From Amycolatopsis vastitatis (GTDB lineage Bacteria > Actinomycetota > Actinomycetes > Mycobacteriales > Pseudonocardiaceae), in contig NZ_NMUL01000026.1 in assembly GCF_002234595.1 (NCBI RefSeq), forward strand, positions 83,066-147,065: 64,000 bases of DNA, in the 5' to 3' direction. Of the stretch, positions 32,470 through 40,987 are shown one piece after another (within the stretch, counting starts at the first letter, position 1; every line of letters starts with the position of its first letter). Both the position numbers and the translations under genes were made by a program. The notes under the pieces are model-generated. The model did not search any database. It was not told the origin of the DNA and saw only the letters and a program-made list of their open reading frames with translations.

Positions 32470-33533
32470 CCGTGCGCACGAAAGTCCCGGAAACCGCGGT
32501 GGAAACACCGAAGCAGCGCCGGGTGCTGCCGCCACTGCTCGTCCACGCGCTCGCCGCCCTGGGCGCCCTCGCCGTCGTCGTCGCGCTGACCCTGGTCACC
32601 GACGAGTTCACCAACCTGCGGATCGCGACGATCGGCTACTACCTGATTGCGGTGGCCGGGCTGACCCTGCTCACCGGGCTCACCGGCCAGGTCTCGCTGG
32701 GACACGGCGCGTTCATGTTCATCGGCGCCTACACGGTCGCGTTGCTGGTGCGCCGCGTGCCGTCGTTCCCGCTGTGGGCCGACCTGCTGCTGGCCTCGGC
32801 CGCCGGCGGGCTCGCCGGGCTGCTGGCGGGCGCCGCCGCGGCCCGGCTGCGCGGCCCCTACCTCGCCGGGGCGACGCTCGCGCTGGCCGTCGGCCTGCCC
32901 GCGCTCACCCGCCGGTTCCCGGACTTCCTGGGCGGCAGCAACGGGCTGAGTTTCACCGTCCACAGCAGACCGTCCATCGTGGTCGGTGTCATCCCGGAGC
33001 TGCGGTGGCAGACGTGGATCGTCTGGCTCAGCGTGCTCCTCGCGCTGGTGCTGGTGGTGAACATCGTCCGCGGCCGGCTCGGCCGCGACTTCCGCGCGGT
33101 CCGCGACGACGAGGTCGCCGCCGCGCTGGCCGGGATCGCCGTCGGCCGCACGAAGATCCTCGCCTTCCTGGTCAGCGCGGTCTGCGGCGGGCTCGCCGGT
33201 GGCCTGCAGGCGTTCCTGCTCGGCACCGCCGCACCCGGGTCGTTCACGCCGGCGCTGTCGCTGAGCCTGCTGGCGGCCGTGGTGCTGGGCGGGCTCGGTT
33301 CGCTCTGGGGCGCGCTGTGGGGCGCGGTCGCGCTCGTCTACTTCCAGGCCTGGTCCGAAGACCTCGCCGACGTCCTGCACCTGAACACCGACGTGGCCAA
33401 CAACCTCCCGCTCGCGGTGTACGGCGTGATCCTCATCGTCGTCGTGCTCGCCTTCCCGCGCGGCATCCAGGGTGGCTTCCGAAGACTGGGCACGTCGATC
33501 CGCCGAGCGAAGGAGAACCATGAGAACCACTAG
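32466..33533 (+). CDS. livM: branched-chain amino acid-type ABC permease (LivM)
   Basis: The 355-residue permease has a ~35-residue cytoplasmic lead, then about ten helices. LivM markers are GLTGQVSLGHGAFMFIGAY and DDEVAAALAGIAVGRTKILAFLVSA (coupling helix region; read in parts). It pairs with LivH. Its end overlaps the binding-protein gene by 14 bp. The operon order with the binding protein last is unusual but found in actinomycetes. Confidence 0.93.
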   Translation: MTVRTKVPETAVETPKQRRVLPPLLVHALAALGALAVVVALTLVTDEFTNLRIATIGYYLIAVAGLTLLTGLTGQVSLGHGAFMFIGAYTVALLVRRVPSFPLWADLLLASAAGGLAGLLAGAAAARLRGPYLAGATLALAVGLPALTRRFPDFLGGSNGLSFTVHSRPSIVVGVIPELRWQTWIVWLSVLLALVLVVNIVRGRLGRDFRAVRDDEVAAALAGIAVGRTKILAFLVSAVCGGLAGGLQAFLLGTAAPGSFTPALSLSLLAAVVLGGLGSLWGALWGAVALVYFQAWSEDLADVLHLNTDVANNLPLAVYGVILIVVVLAFPRGIQGGFRRLGTSIRRAKENHENH

Positions 33534-34833
33534 GTACGGCGCGGGTTTCCTGGCTCTCGCCCTCACGCTGAGCGCGTGCGGCGGCGCGGGCGAGAGCGAC
33601 GGCGGTGGCGCGAAGACCGCCGACTCGGCGGTCGGAGTCACGAAGGACGCTGTCGTCATCGGCACCCACCAGCCGCTCACCGGCCCGGCCGCGCCCGGGT
33701 ACAGCCGGATCTCCGTCGGCGCCCGCGCGGTGTACCAGGCGATCAACGACGGCGGCGGGGTCAACGGCCGCAAGATCGACTACCGCGTCGAGGACGACGG
33801 CTACAACCCGACGCGAACCGTCGAGGTCGTCAAGAAGCTCGTGCTGCAGGACAAGGTGTTCGCGATCGTCGGCGGCCTCGGCACGCCGACGCACTCCAAA
33901 GTGGTCGACTACCTCAACTCCGAAGGCGTGCCGGATGTCCTGGTGTCGTCGGGCGCGCTCGCCTGGGACAACCCGCAGAAGGCGCCGATGACCTTCGGGT
34001 ACCAGGTGGACTACACCCGCGAGGGCAAGATCCAGGGCAAGTACATCAAGGACACCTTCGCCGGCAAGAAGATCGGGTACTTCACGCAGAACGACGACGT
34101 CGGCCGCGACACCCAGGCCGGGCTCGACCAGTTCGTCAAGGACCAGACCGTCGTCCGGCAGGGCTACGACACCGCCAACACCGACGTCACGCCGCAGCTG
34201 TCCGCGCTCAAGGCGGCCGGCGCGGAGGTCGTCGTCTGCGAGTGCATCCCGGCGTTCACCGCGCTGGCCATCCTGTCCGCGGCGAAGATCGGCTACCACC
34301 CGCAGTTCGTCGTCAGCAGCATCGGTGCGGACCCGACGACGCTTTCCGGGCTGTTGCAGGACTTCGCCAAGCGCGGCGGCGCCAGCGTCTCGAGCGCGCA
34401 GCTGCTGTCCGGCCTGATCGGCACCGGCTACCTGCCGGACGTCGCGCTGACTTCGGACCCGTGGGTCGCCTACTTCAAGGGCATCCACGACAAGTACATC
34501 CCGAAGGAGCCGTTCACCAACACCCTGTTCTTCGGGATGGTGCAGGCTTTCACGTTCGCGCAGGCGCTGAAGGCGGCGGGCCCGGACCCGACGCGGCAGA
34601 AGCTCGTCGACGCGATGACCTCCGGCGCCCTCAAGGGGCCGGGGCTGACACCGTTCGGGTTCTCGAAGGACTCGCACTCCGGCTACACCGGCGCGTACGT
34701 GTTCAAGATCAACCCGGACACCACGACTACGGTGATCCAGCCGCCGGCCGTCACCGACCGGGGAACCGGCGCGATCACGCCGTACACCGGTGAGCGCGCC
34801 ACTCCGGAGCAGGTGAACCCGCAGGGCAAGTGA
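33520..34833 (+). CDS. livK: LivK-type ABC substrate-binding lipoprotein
   Basis: The 437-residue lipoprotein starts at ATG 33520 after AAGGAGA. A short signal ends in the lipobox LTLSAC. The mature protein is a type 1 periplasmic-binding fold (Leu/Ile/Val family) with VVIGTHQPLTGPAAPGY, INDGGGVNGRKIDYRVEDDG and AEVVVCECIPAF. It delivers the ligand to LivHM. The binding pocket cannot be resolved from sequence, so amino acids, amides or aromatic acids are all possible. It overlaps livM and ends at a terminator. Confidence 0.92.
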   Translation: MRTTRYGAGFLALALTLSACGGAGESDGGGAKTADSAVGVTKDAVVIGTHQPLTGPAAPGYSRISVGARAVYQAINDGGGVNGRKIDYRVEDDGYNPTRTVEVVKKLVLQDKVFAIVGGLGTPTHSKVVDYLNSEGVPDVLVSSGALAWDNPQKAPMTFGYQVDYTREGKIQGKYIKDTFAGKKIGYFTQNDDVGRDTQAGLDQFVKDQTVVRQGYDTANTDVTPQLSALKAAGAEVVVCECIPAFTALAILSAAKIGYHPQFVVSSIGADPTTLSGLLQDFAKRGGASVSSAQLLSGLIGTGYLPDVALTSDPWVAYFKGIHDKYIPKEPFTNTLFFGMVQAFTFAQALKAAGPDPTRQKLVDAMTSGALKGPGLTPFGFSKDSHSGYTGAYVFKINPDTTTTVIQPPAVTDRGTGAITPYTGERATPEQVNPQGK

Positions 34834-34838
34834 GGACC

Positions 34839-34865
34839 GGGCCGGGCTCGTGGCGGGCCCGGCCC
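34839..34865 (+). terminator. terminator after the Liv operon
   Basis: A perfect 9-bp stem, GGGCCGGGC (34839-34847) with GCCCGGCCC (34857-34865), has a 9-nt loop and lies just after the livK stop. There is no U-tract. Confidence 0.65.
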
Positions 34866-34893
34866 GCCCCGCTCACTCGAATAGGGTAACGAC

Positions 34894-35460
34894 ATGACGG
34901 TCAGGGAGAAGGTCGTGCGGGCGGCGGTGCGCCTGTTCGCGGAGAAGGGGTTCGAGGCCACCACGGTCCGCGAAATCGTCGAAGAGGCCGGCGTGACCAA
35001 GGGCGGGCTGTACCACTACTTCGAGTCCAAGGACGACCTGCTCTTCGAGATCTACGCGGCGATGCTGCGGATGCAGACCCGGCGCATGGAGACGATCGCC
35101 GAATCGGACCTCCCCCTGCCGGAACGGCTGCACGCGATCATCGCCGACGTCGTGGTGACGAGCATCGCCGACCTCGACGCGGCGACCGTGTTCTTCCAGT
35201 CGTTCCCGCTGCTGGAGAAGTCCAAGCAGGTCCAGGTGCGCGCCGAGCGGCGCACCTACCACGAGCGGGTGCGCGACCTCGTTTCCGAAGGCCAGCGGAC
35301 GGGCGTGTTCCGCAGGGACGTTCCGGCCGACCTGGTGATCAACTACCACTTCGGCGCCATCCACCGGCTGGGCATGTGGTACCACGCCGAAGGCGAGCTG
35401 TCGGGGGAGCAGGTGGCCGACCACTTCGCCGGCCTCATGCTGCGCAGCCTCCGTCCTTAG
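34894..35460 (+). CDS. TetR family transcriptional regulator
   Basis: The 188-residue regulator has an N-terminal HTH with VREIVEEAGVTKGGLYHYFESKDDLL. The C-terminus is of the type found in fatty-acid/acyl-CoA regulators such as KstR2 or FadR-like TetR proteins (TetR_C_33-like; FQSFPLLEKSK..). It lies directly after the Liv operon on the same strand. It may control that operon through the upstream palindrome, but this is inferred only from position. Start ATG 34894 follows AATAGGGT. Confidence 0.9.
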   Translation: MTVREKVVRAAVRLFAEKGFEATTVREIVEEAGVTKGGLYHYFESKDDLLFEIYAAMLRMQTRRMETIAESDLPLPERLHAIIADVVVTSIADLDAATVFFQSFPLLEKSKQVQVRAERRTYHERVRDLVSEGQRTGVFRRDVPADLVINYHFGAIHRLGMWYHAEGELSGEQVADHFAGLMLRSLRP

Positions 35461-35672
35461 CGGACACGTCGGTCCCCGAGCTGCCGCCGTCGGCGGACGT
35501 GGTGGGTGACCAGCAGGGCGATCGTGCCGAGCGCGATGCCGCCGGCGACCATCCGCACCGGAAGACCCAGGCCCACCAGGGGACCGCCGGCGTTGACCAC
35601 GGCACTGACGGCCAGGACCAGCCAGAGGAGGACGGGGGACGAAGAGCGGGTGACCGCGTTGTCGTTGTTCAT
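35457..35672 (-). CDS. small two-helix membrane protein
   Basis: This 71-residue protein from ATG 35672 has hydrophobic helices LLWLVLAVSAVVNAGG and MVAGGIALGTIALLVTHHV, then an Arg-rich tail (VRRRRQLGDRR). No known family is recognised. It lies 71 bp downstream of the response regulator on the same strand and may be the last gene of that unit. It converges with and overlaps the TetR stop by 4 bp. Confidence 0.6.
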   Translation of the reverse strand: MNNDNAVTRSSSPVLLWLVLAVSAVVNAGGPLVGLGLPVRMVAGGIALGTIALLVTHHVRRRRQLGDRRVR

Positions 35673-35743
35673 GCCGAGAACGCTAGGGATTCCGCGGGAC
35701 GGCGAGAATGCCGTCCGCACCCCGATCCGGGGTGGTGCCTGCG

Positions 35744-36400
35744 CTACCCCGCGTCGCGGCCGAGGTAGGCCAGCACCGCCAGCACCCGGCGGTGCCCGGC
35801 GCCTTCGTCGGACGGCAGCCCGAGCTTCTGGAAGATGTTGCGGATGTGCTTGAGCACCGCGCCGTCGCTGACCACCAGGAGCTCGGCGATCGTGCTGTTG
35901 TTGTAGCCCTCCGCCATCAGCGCCAGCACCTCGCGTTCCCGCGCCGTCAGGGCGGCCAGGGGGTCCGCGGTGCGGTGGCGGGCCATCAGCCTGCCGATCA
36001 CCTCGGGGTCCATGGCCGTGCCGCCCTTCGCGACCCGCCGCAGCGCGTCGAGGAACCGCTCGACCTTGCCGACGCGTTCCTTGAGCAGGTAACCGACTCC
36101 GCCGACGCCGTCGGCGAGCAGCTCGACCGCGTAGCTCGTCTCCACGTGCGCCGACAGCACCAGCACCGGGAGGGCCGGGTGGATTTCGCGGGCGCGCACG
36201 GCCGCGCGCAGGCCCTCGTCGCGGTGGGTCGGGGGCATGCGGACGTCCATCACGACCGCGTCGGGGCGGTCGTTTTCGATGAACGCCAGGAAGTCCTCGG
36301 CGTTGTCGACCGCGGCGGCCACCTCGATGCCCGCCGTCTTCAACAGCAGGGAAAGGCCTTCGCGCAGCAGCGCGTCGTCCTCGGCGATCACGACCCGCAT
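35744..36400 (-). CDS. NarL/LuxR-type two-component response regulator
   Basis: The 218-residue regulator has an N-terminal receiver with the acidic pocket AEDD, the phospho-accepting Asp in VVMDVRMPP and the conserved Lys in YLLKERV. The C-terminal LuxR HTH carries LTAREREVLALMAEGYNN. ATG 36400 was chosen because it starts exactly at the receiver fold. The gene overlaps the upstream kinase gene by 13 bp, so the two are a cotranslated pair. The divergent ABC exporter at 37709 is its probable target. Confidence 0.92.
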   Translation of the reverse strand: MRVVIAEDDALLREGLSLLLKTAGIEVAAAVDNAEDFLAFIENDRPDAVVMDVRMPPTHRDEGLRAAVRAREIHPALPVLVLSAHVETSYAVELLADGVGGVGYLLKERVGKVERFLDALRRVAKGGTAMDPEVIGRLMARHRTADPLAALTAREREVLALMAEGYNNSTIAELLVVSDGAVLKHIRNIFQKLGLPSDEGAGHRRVLAVLAYLGRDAG

Positions 36401-37584
36401 GGCAGCTCCACTCGCAGCACGGTCGGCCCACCGGGTGGGCTGGTCAGGGTGAGGGTTCCGTCGAAGGCTTCGGCGCGGCGGCGGATCCCGGCGAGCCCGC
36501 TGCCGCGCGACTCGTCGGCGCCGCCGCGGCCGTCGTCGCGGATTTCCAGGCACAGCACCGAATCCGTCCCACCGAGCGTGATGTCCACACGGGACGCTTC
36601 GGCGTGCTTGGTCACGTTGGCCAGCACCTCCGCGACGACGAAGTACGCGGCCGCCTCGACCGCGGCCGGGCGGCCGGCCTCGGAGGCGACGTCGACGGCG
36701 GCCGGCACGGGGCACTGCTCGGCGAGCGCGCGCACCGCCCCGGCCAGGCCGCGCTCGCTCAGCAGCGGCGGGTGGATGCTGCGCACCACCGTGCGCAGCT
36801 CGGCCAGCGCGTCGGTCGCGGTGTCCTGCGCCTTGACCAGCAGGTCGCGCGCGGCGGCCGGGTCGCGGTCGTAGAGCTGGTCCGCCACGCCGAGTTGCAG
36901 GACGACCGCCGCGATCCGGGCCTGCGTGCCGTCGTGCAGGTCACGCTCGATGCGGCGCAGCTCGGCCCCGTGCGCCTCCAGCGCCGCGGCCCGCGTCGCG
37001 GTCAGCTCGGCGACCCGGTCGGCCAGGACGACGCCCGGGGCGGGCTTGAGCAGCTTCTGGGCGGTGCGAGCCTGCCAACGGGCGACGCGCGGCAGCAGCA
37101 GGGTCGCCGCGGCCATCGCGGCGCCGACGACGAGGGTGAGCGCGGCCAGCGGCCACGAATTCACCACGACCCCGTAGGAGCCTTCGATCCCGCCGGGCAC
37201 CGCGGGCCAGGCGAAGGCCGTGATGACCTGCTGGACCACGCCGAGGGGCAGGCCGACCGCCAGCGCGCCGGCCGGCATGCCGGTCGCGGCGTGCAGGGCG
37301 AGCCACGCGAGATCCCGGCGGGTGGCCGGGTCCTTCAGCGGGGAGCCGTCCCGGTACGGCTCGGGGATCGGCTCGCCGAGCGCCCGCGCGCGGCGGCGGT
37401 CGACCCCGACCGGCCATCGCGCCAGCTGGATCGCGGGCGCCAGCGCCGGGATGCCGACACCGAACGGGCACAGCAGCAGGACGGCGAACAGCCCGGCGAG
37501 CGCGAAGATCGACAGCATCGAAGTGCCGGCGCCGACGGCGAGGTAACGCACCGCCGACCAGCACTCGCGCAAGCGGGTCGTCAC
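36388..37584 (-). CDS. sensor histidine kinase, HisKA_3 type
   Basis: The protein has 398 residues from GTG 37584; codons further upstream (GTG 37605 or 37608) are possible. A sensor region with about four helices (FALAGLFAVLLLCPFGVGIP and later VVNSWPLAALTLVVGAAMAAA) precedes the HisKA_3 dimerisation segment RRIERDLHDGTQARI, with the phosphorylated His. The ATPase region has DDGRGG and GSGLAGIRRRAEAF. It is typical of kinases that sense envelope stress or antimicrobial peptides and switch on an adjacent ABC exporter, which is the arrangement here. Confidence 0.9.
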   Translation of the reverse strand: MTTRLRECWSAVRYLAVGAGTSMLSIFALAGLFAVLLLCPFGVGIPALAPAIQLARWPVGVDRRRARALGEPIPEPYRDGSPLKDPATRRDLAWLALHAATGMPAGALAVGLPLGVVQQVITAFAWPAVPGGIEGSYGVVVNSWPLAALTLVVGAAMAAATLLLPRVARWQARTAQKLLKPAPGVVLADRVAELTATRAAALEAHGAELRRIERDLHDGTQARIAAVVLQLGVADQLYDRDPAAARDLLVKAQDTATDALAELRTVVRSIHPPLLSERGLAGAVRALAEQCPVPAAVDVASEAGRPAAVEAAAYFVVAEVLANVTKHAEASRVDITLGGTDSVLCLEIRDDGRGGADESRGSGLAGIRRRAEAFDGTLTLTSPPGGPTVLRVELPCGS

Positions 37585-37708
37585 GCCTGCAGTGTCCCAC
37601 CCCACCACCGTGGTGGTGCTGGCGCTACCCCCGATTCTCCCCTCCACGGGATCGAACGGCGGCCGCCGTGAACCTAGTTTTCCTGATGAGAAAACGAAGG
37701 GGATCGAG

Positions 37709-38449
37709 ATGACCACAACGAGCGCGTATGCGCTGGAGCTGACCGGGGTGCGGAAGGTGTACGGCTCCGGCGACGGCGCGGTCACCGCGCTGGACGGCGT
37801 GTCGGCGGGTGTCGCGCGGGGGACGTTCACCGCCGTCATGGGCCCGTCGGGCTCGGGCAAGAGCACCTTCCTGCACTGCGCGGCCGGGCTGGACCGGCCG
37901 ACGTCGGGAAAGGTGCTGCTGGGCGGCACCGAGATCGGCGGCCTGAAGGAAAACGAGCTGACCCGGCTGCGGCGCACCCGGATCGGGTTCGTCTTCCAGG
38001 CCTACAACCTGTTGCCGTCGCTGAACGTGCTGCAGAACATCACGCTGCCGATGCGGCTGGCCGGCACCAAGCCGGACCCGCGGTGGCTGCGGCAGGTCGT
38101 CGACGGCGTGGGGATCGCGAACCGGCTGGAACACCGTCCGGCGGAGCTGTCCGGCGGGCAGCAGCAGCGCGTCGCGATCGCGCGGGCGCTCGTCACCCGG
38201 CCCGAGGTGGTGCTGGCCGACGAGCCGACCGGTGCCCTCGACACGCGCACCGCGCGGCAGGTGCTGGACCTGCTCCGCGCCGTCGTCGAGGGCATGGGGC
38301 AGACCGTCCTGATGGTCACCCACGACCCCGTCGCGGCTTCGGCGGCGCACAGCGTCCTGTTCCTGGCCGACGGCAAGCTGGCCGGTCACCTCCCGAACCC
38401 CACGCCCGAGCGGGTGGCGGAGCGGATGACGCACCTCGGGGAGTGGTGA
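37709..38449 (+). CDS. MacB-like ABC transporter ATP-binding protein
   Basis: The 246-residue ATPase starts at ATG 37709 after GAAGGGG. Walker A is GPSGSGKST, signature LSGGQQQRVAIARAL and Walker B VVLADEPTGALDT. It belongs to the LolD/MacB/BceA group, which drives mechanotransmission rather than classical transport. It couples by a GTGA overlap to the FtsX-type permease gene. A 14-bp palindrome ACGGCGGCCGCCGT (37656-37669) in the divergent promoter region is a possible site for the response regulator. Confidence 0.94.
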   Translation: MTTTSAYALELTGVRKVYGSGDGAVTALDGVSAGVARGTFTAVMGPSGSGKSTFLHCAAGLDRPTSGKVLLGGTEIGGLKENELTRLRRTRIGFVFQAYNLLPSLNVLQNITLPMRLAGTKPDPRWLRQVVDGVGIANRLEHRPAELSGGQQQRVAIARALVTRPEVVLADEPTGALDTRTARQVLDLLRAVVEGMGQTVLMVTHDPVAASAAHSVLFLADGKLAGHLPNPTPERVAERMTHLGEW

Positions 38450-40980
38450 GCGTGCTGACACTGGCCTGGCAGACGATCCGGACCCGGCTCGGCGGGTTCG
38501 CCGGCGCGTTCATCGCGATCCTGTGCGGCACCGCCCTGGTGGCGGCGTGCGGTGTCCTCATGGAGTCCGGCCTGCGCGCCGGCGTCCCCACGCAGCGGTA
38601 CGCCGCCGCGGCCGTCGTCGTCGGCGGCGCCCAGACCGTCCGGCCCCCGGGCGCCGACGCGCTTTCCTTCGAGCAGGTCGGCGAGCAGCCCACGGTCCCG
38701 GCGGCGCTGGCCGGGCGGATCGCCTCCGTGCCCGGCGTGCGTTCCGCGGTGGCGGAGCAGAGCTTCCCGGCGCAGGTGGTGACCCGCGACGGGCAGGTGC
38801 TCGGCGGTCCGGAGTCCCTCGGCCACAACTGGGACGCGGCCGCGCTGGCGCCGTTCACCCTGCGTGGCGGTGACGCGCCCGCGGCCGCCGACGAGGTCGT
38901 GCTGGACGCCGACCTGGCGCGCCGGGCCGACGTCGGCATCGGCGGGCAGGTGCGGATCACGACGCGGTCGGTGCCGGCGACGTTCAAGGTGAGCGGTGTC
39001 GTCGACAGCGTGTCGCGCCAGTCGGCGTTGTTCTTCACCCCGGAACGGGCGGCGGAGCTGGCCGGGCAGCCCGGCCGGGCGCACGCGATCGGCGTCCTCG
39101 CCGGCCCCGGGGTGACGCCGGAAACCCTGGCCGACCGGGTGCGGGCGGTCGCGGACGGCGCGGAGGTCACCACGGGCGTCGAGCGCAGCAGCGTCGAGTT
39201 CCTCGACGTCAGCCAGACGCGGACGCTGCTGCTGGCGATCGCCGGTTCGTTCGGCGGGTTCGCGTTGCTGGTCGCGGTGTTCGTGGTGGCGAGCACGCTG
39301 GCCCTGACGATCAACCAGCGCCGCCGCGAGTTCGCGCTGCTGCGCGCGGTCGCGGCCACCCCGAAGCAGATCCGCAAGCTCATCGGCATCGAGACGACGC
39401 TGGTCGCGCTGGTCGCCGGCGTGCTGGGCAGCGCGCTGGGCCTGGTGGTGGCGTCCGGGCTGCGGGACGCGTTCGCCGCGATCGGGGTGATCCCGGCCGA
39501 CTTCGGGCTGGCGATCAGCCCGCTGCCGCTGCTCGCCGCGGTGCTGCTCGGCCTGGGCGCGGCCCGGCTGGCGGCCTGGGCGGCGTCGCGGCGGCCGTCG
39601 TCGATCCGGCCGGTCGAGGCGCTCGGGGAGGCCGCAGTGGAGCGGCGCGAACTCGGCCGCGGCCGGCTGCTCACCGGCTGGGGCCTGGTGCTCGCCGGCT
39701 TCGGCGGCGCGCTCGTCCCGCTGTTCCTCCGCGGCGACATCGCGGCCGCGGTGTCCTCGATGGCGACGCTGGTCGTGGTCATCGGGCTGGCCGTGGTGGG
39801 CCCGCAGGTGACCGGCCTGGTGGTGCGGTTCCTGGCCCCGGCGCTGGCGCGGGTGTGGCGGATCAGCGGGTACCTGGCGGGCGCGAACGCCCACGCGAAC
39901 GCCCGGCGCGTCGCCGCCGCGGTGACGCCGCTGATGCTCGCGGTGGCGTTCGCCCTCGCCATGTTCTACGGCCCGCTGGCCGCCACGGCGGCGGCCGAGC
40001 AGCAGACGGCGCGGTCGACGACCGCCGACTACGTGCTCGCGGCCCCGGGCGGCGTTTCCCCGGAGGTCGCGGAGGCGGCCCGGCAGGTGCCCGGTGTGGC
40101 GGCGGCGACGCCGGTGGTGCGGACGTCCGTGATCACCGCGAGCACGCTGGGCGACAGCGTCGAGGTCCAGCGGACGCCGGCCCAGGGCCTGGCGGCCGAG
40201 GAGGCGGGCGGCGCCCTCGAACTGGGCGTCGACGCGGGGAAGCTCACGGACCTGACCGGCGACACCGTGGCGCTGAGCCGCTCGGAAGCGGACTGGCTGG
40301 ACAAGAAGCTCGGCGACGAGGTCGAGTTCTACTTCGGCGACGGCGTCCCGGCGAAGCTGCGGCTGGTGGCGACGTACACGCACGACCTGGCGTTCGGCGA
40401 CTTCGTCCTGCCGGTGGCGCTGGCCCGCGAGCACGTCGGCGGCCGTCTGGACGACTCGGTGCTGATCCGGAGCCGGCCCGGCGCCGACGCGGCCGCGGTG
40501 GCCACGGCGTTGCGGGCACTGCCCTACCCGGGCCTGACCCTGACCACCCCGACCTCGGCCGCCCCGGAAGGCGGCGAACGGCAGGCGCAGTTCTACCTGA
40601 ACCTTGTGGCGGCCGGCGTGATCGTCGGGTATCTGGCGATTTCCGTGGCCAACACGCTGGTCCTGACGACGGCGCAGCGAAGCCGGGAGTTCGCGCTGCT
40701 GCGCCTGGTCGGGACAACGCGTCGTCAGGTGACCCACATGATGCGGCTCGAGGCGCTGGCCACGGTGGGGATCGCCATGGCACTGGGGACGCTGGTGGCC
40801 CTGGTTCCGTTGGCACTGCTCAACATCGGATTGCGCGGCAACGTGGTTCCGGCGGGACCGCCGTCCGTCTACTTCGGAATCATCGCGGGCGCGGCGGCGC
40901 TCGGGATGGTGGCGATCGGGGTGGCGACGCGGGTGACGCTGCGAGCCCGGCCGATCGATGCGATCGGCGTGCGCGAGTAG
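38446..40980 (+). CDS. FtsX/MacB-like ABC permease
   Basis: The 844-residue membrane protein starts at GTG 38446 (overlapping the ATPase stop); GTG 38452 is an alternative. It has a first helix, a ~220-residue extracellular domain, then two FtsX cores: ALTINQRRREFALLRAVAATPKQIRKL and TTAQRSREFALLRLVGTTRRQVTHM (each read in part). A second extracellular domain lies between them. This ten-helix layout is that of BceB/SalY-like exporters that remove antimicrobial peptides or lipoproteins from the membrane. With the divergent kinase and regulator it forms a resistance-type module. Confidence 0.9.
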   Translation: MSVLTLAWQTIRTRLGGFAGAFIAILCGTALVAACGVLMESGLRAGVPTQRYAAAAVVVGGAQTVRPPGADALSFEQVGEQPTVPAALAGRIASVPGVRSAVAEQSFPAQVVTRDGQVLGGPESLGHNWDAAALAPFTLRGGDAPAAADEVVLDADLARRADVGIGGQVRITTRSVPATFKVSGVVDSVSRQSALFFTPERAAELAGQPGRAHAIGVLAGPGVTPETLADRVRAVADGAEVTTGVERSSVEFLDVSQTRTLLLAIAGSFGGFALLVAVFVVASTLALTINQRRREFALLRAVAATPKQIRKLIGIETTLVALVAGVLGSALGLVVASGLRDAFAAIGVIPADFGLAISPLPLLAAVLLGLGAARLAAWAASRRPSSIRPVEALGEAAVERRELGRGRLLTGWGLVLAGFGGALVPLFLRGDIAAAVSSMATLVVVIGLAVVGPQVTGLVVRFLAPALARVWRISGYLAGANAHANARRVAAAVTPLMLAVAFALAMFYGPLAATAAAEQQTARSTTADYVLAAPGGVSPEVAEAARQVPGVAAATPVVRTSVITASTLGDSVEVQRTPAQGLAAEEAGGALELGVDAGKLTDLTGDTVALSRSEADWLDKKLGDEVEFYFGDGVPAKLRLVATYTHDLAFGDFVLPVALAREHVGGRLDDSVLIRSRPGADAAAVATALRALPYPGLTLTTPTSAAPEGGERQAQFYLNLVAAGVIVGYLAISVANTLVLTTAQRSREFALLRLVGTTRRQVTHMMRLEALATVGIAMALGTLVALVPLALLNIGLRGNVVPAGPPSVYFGIIAGAAALGMVAIGVATRVTLRARPIDAIGVRE

Positions 40981-40987
40981 GCGGGTC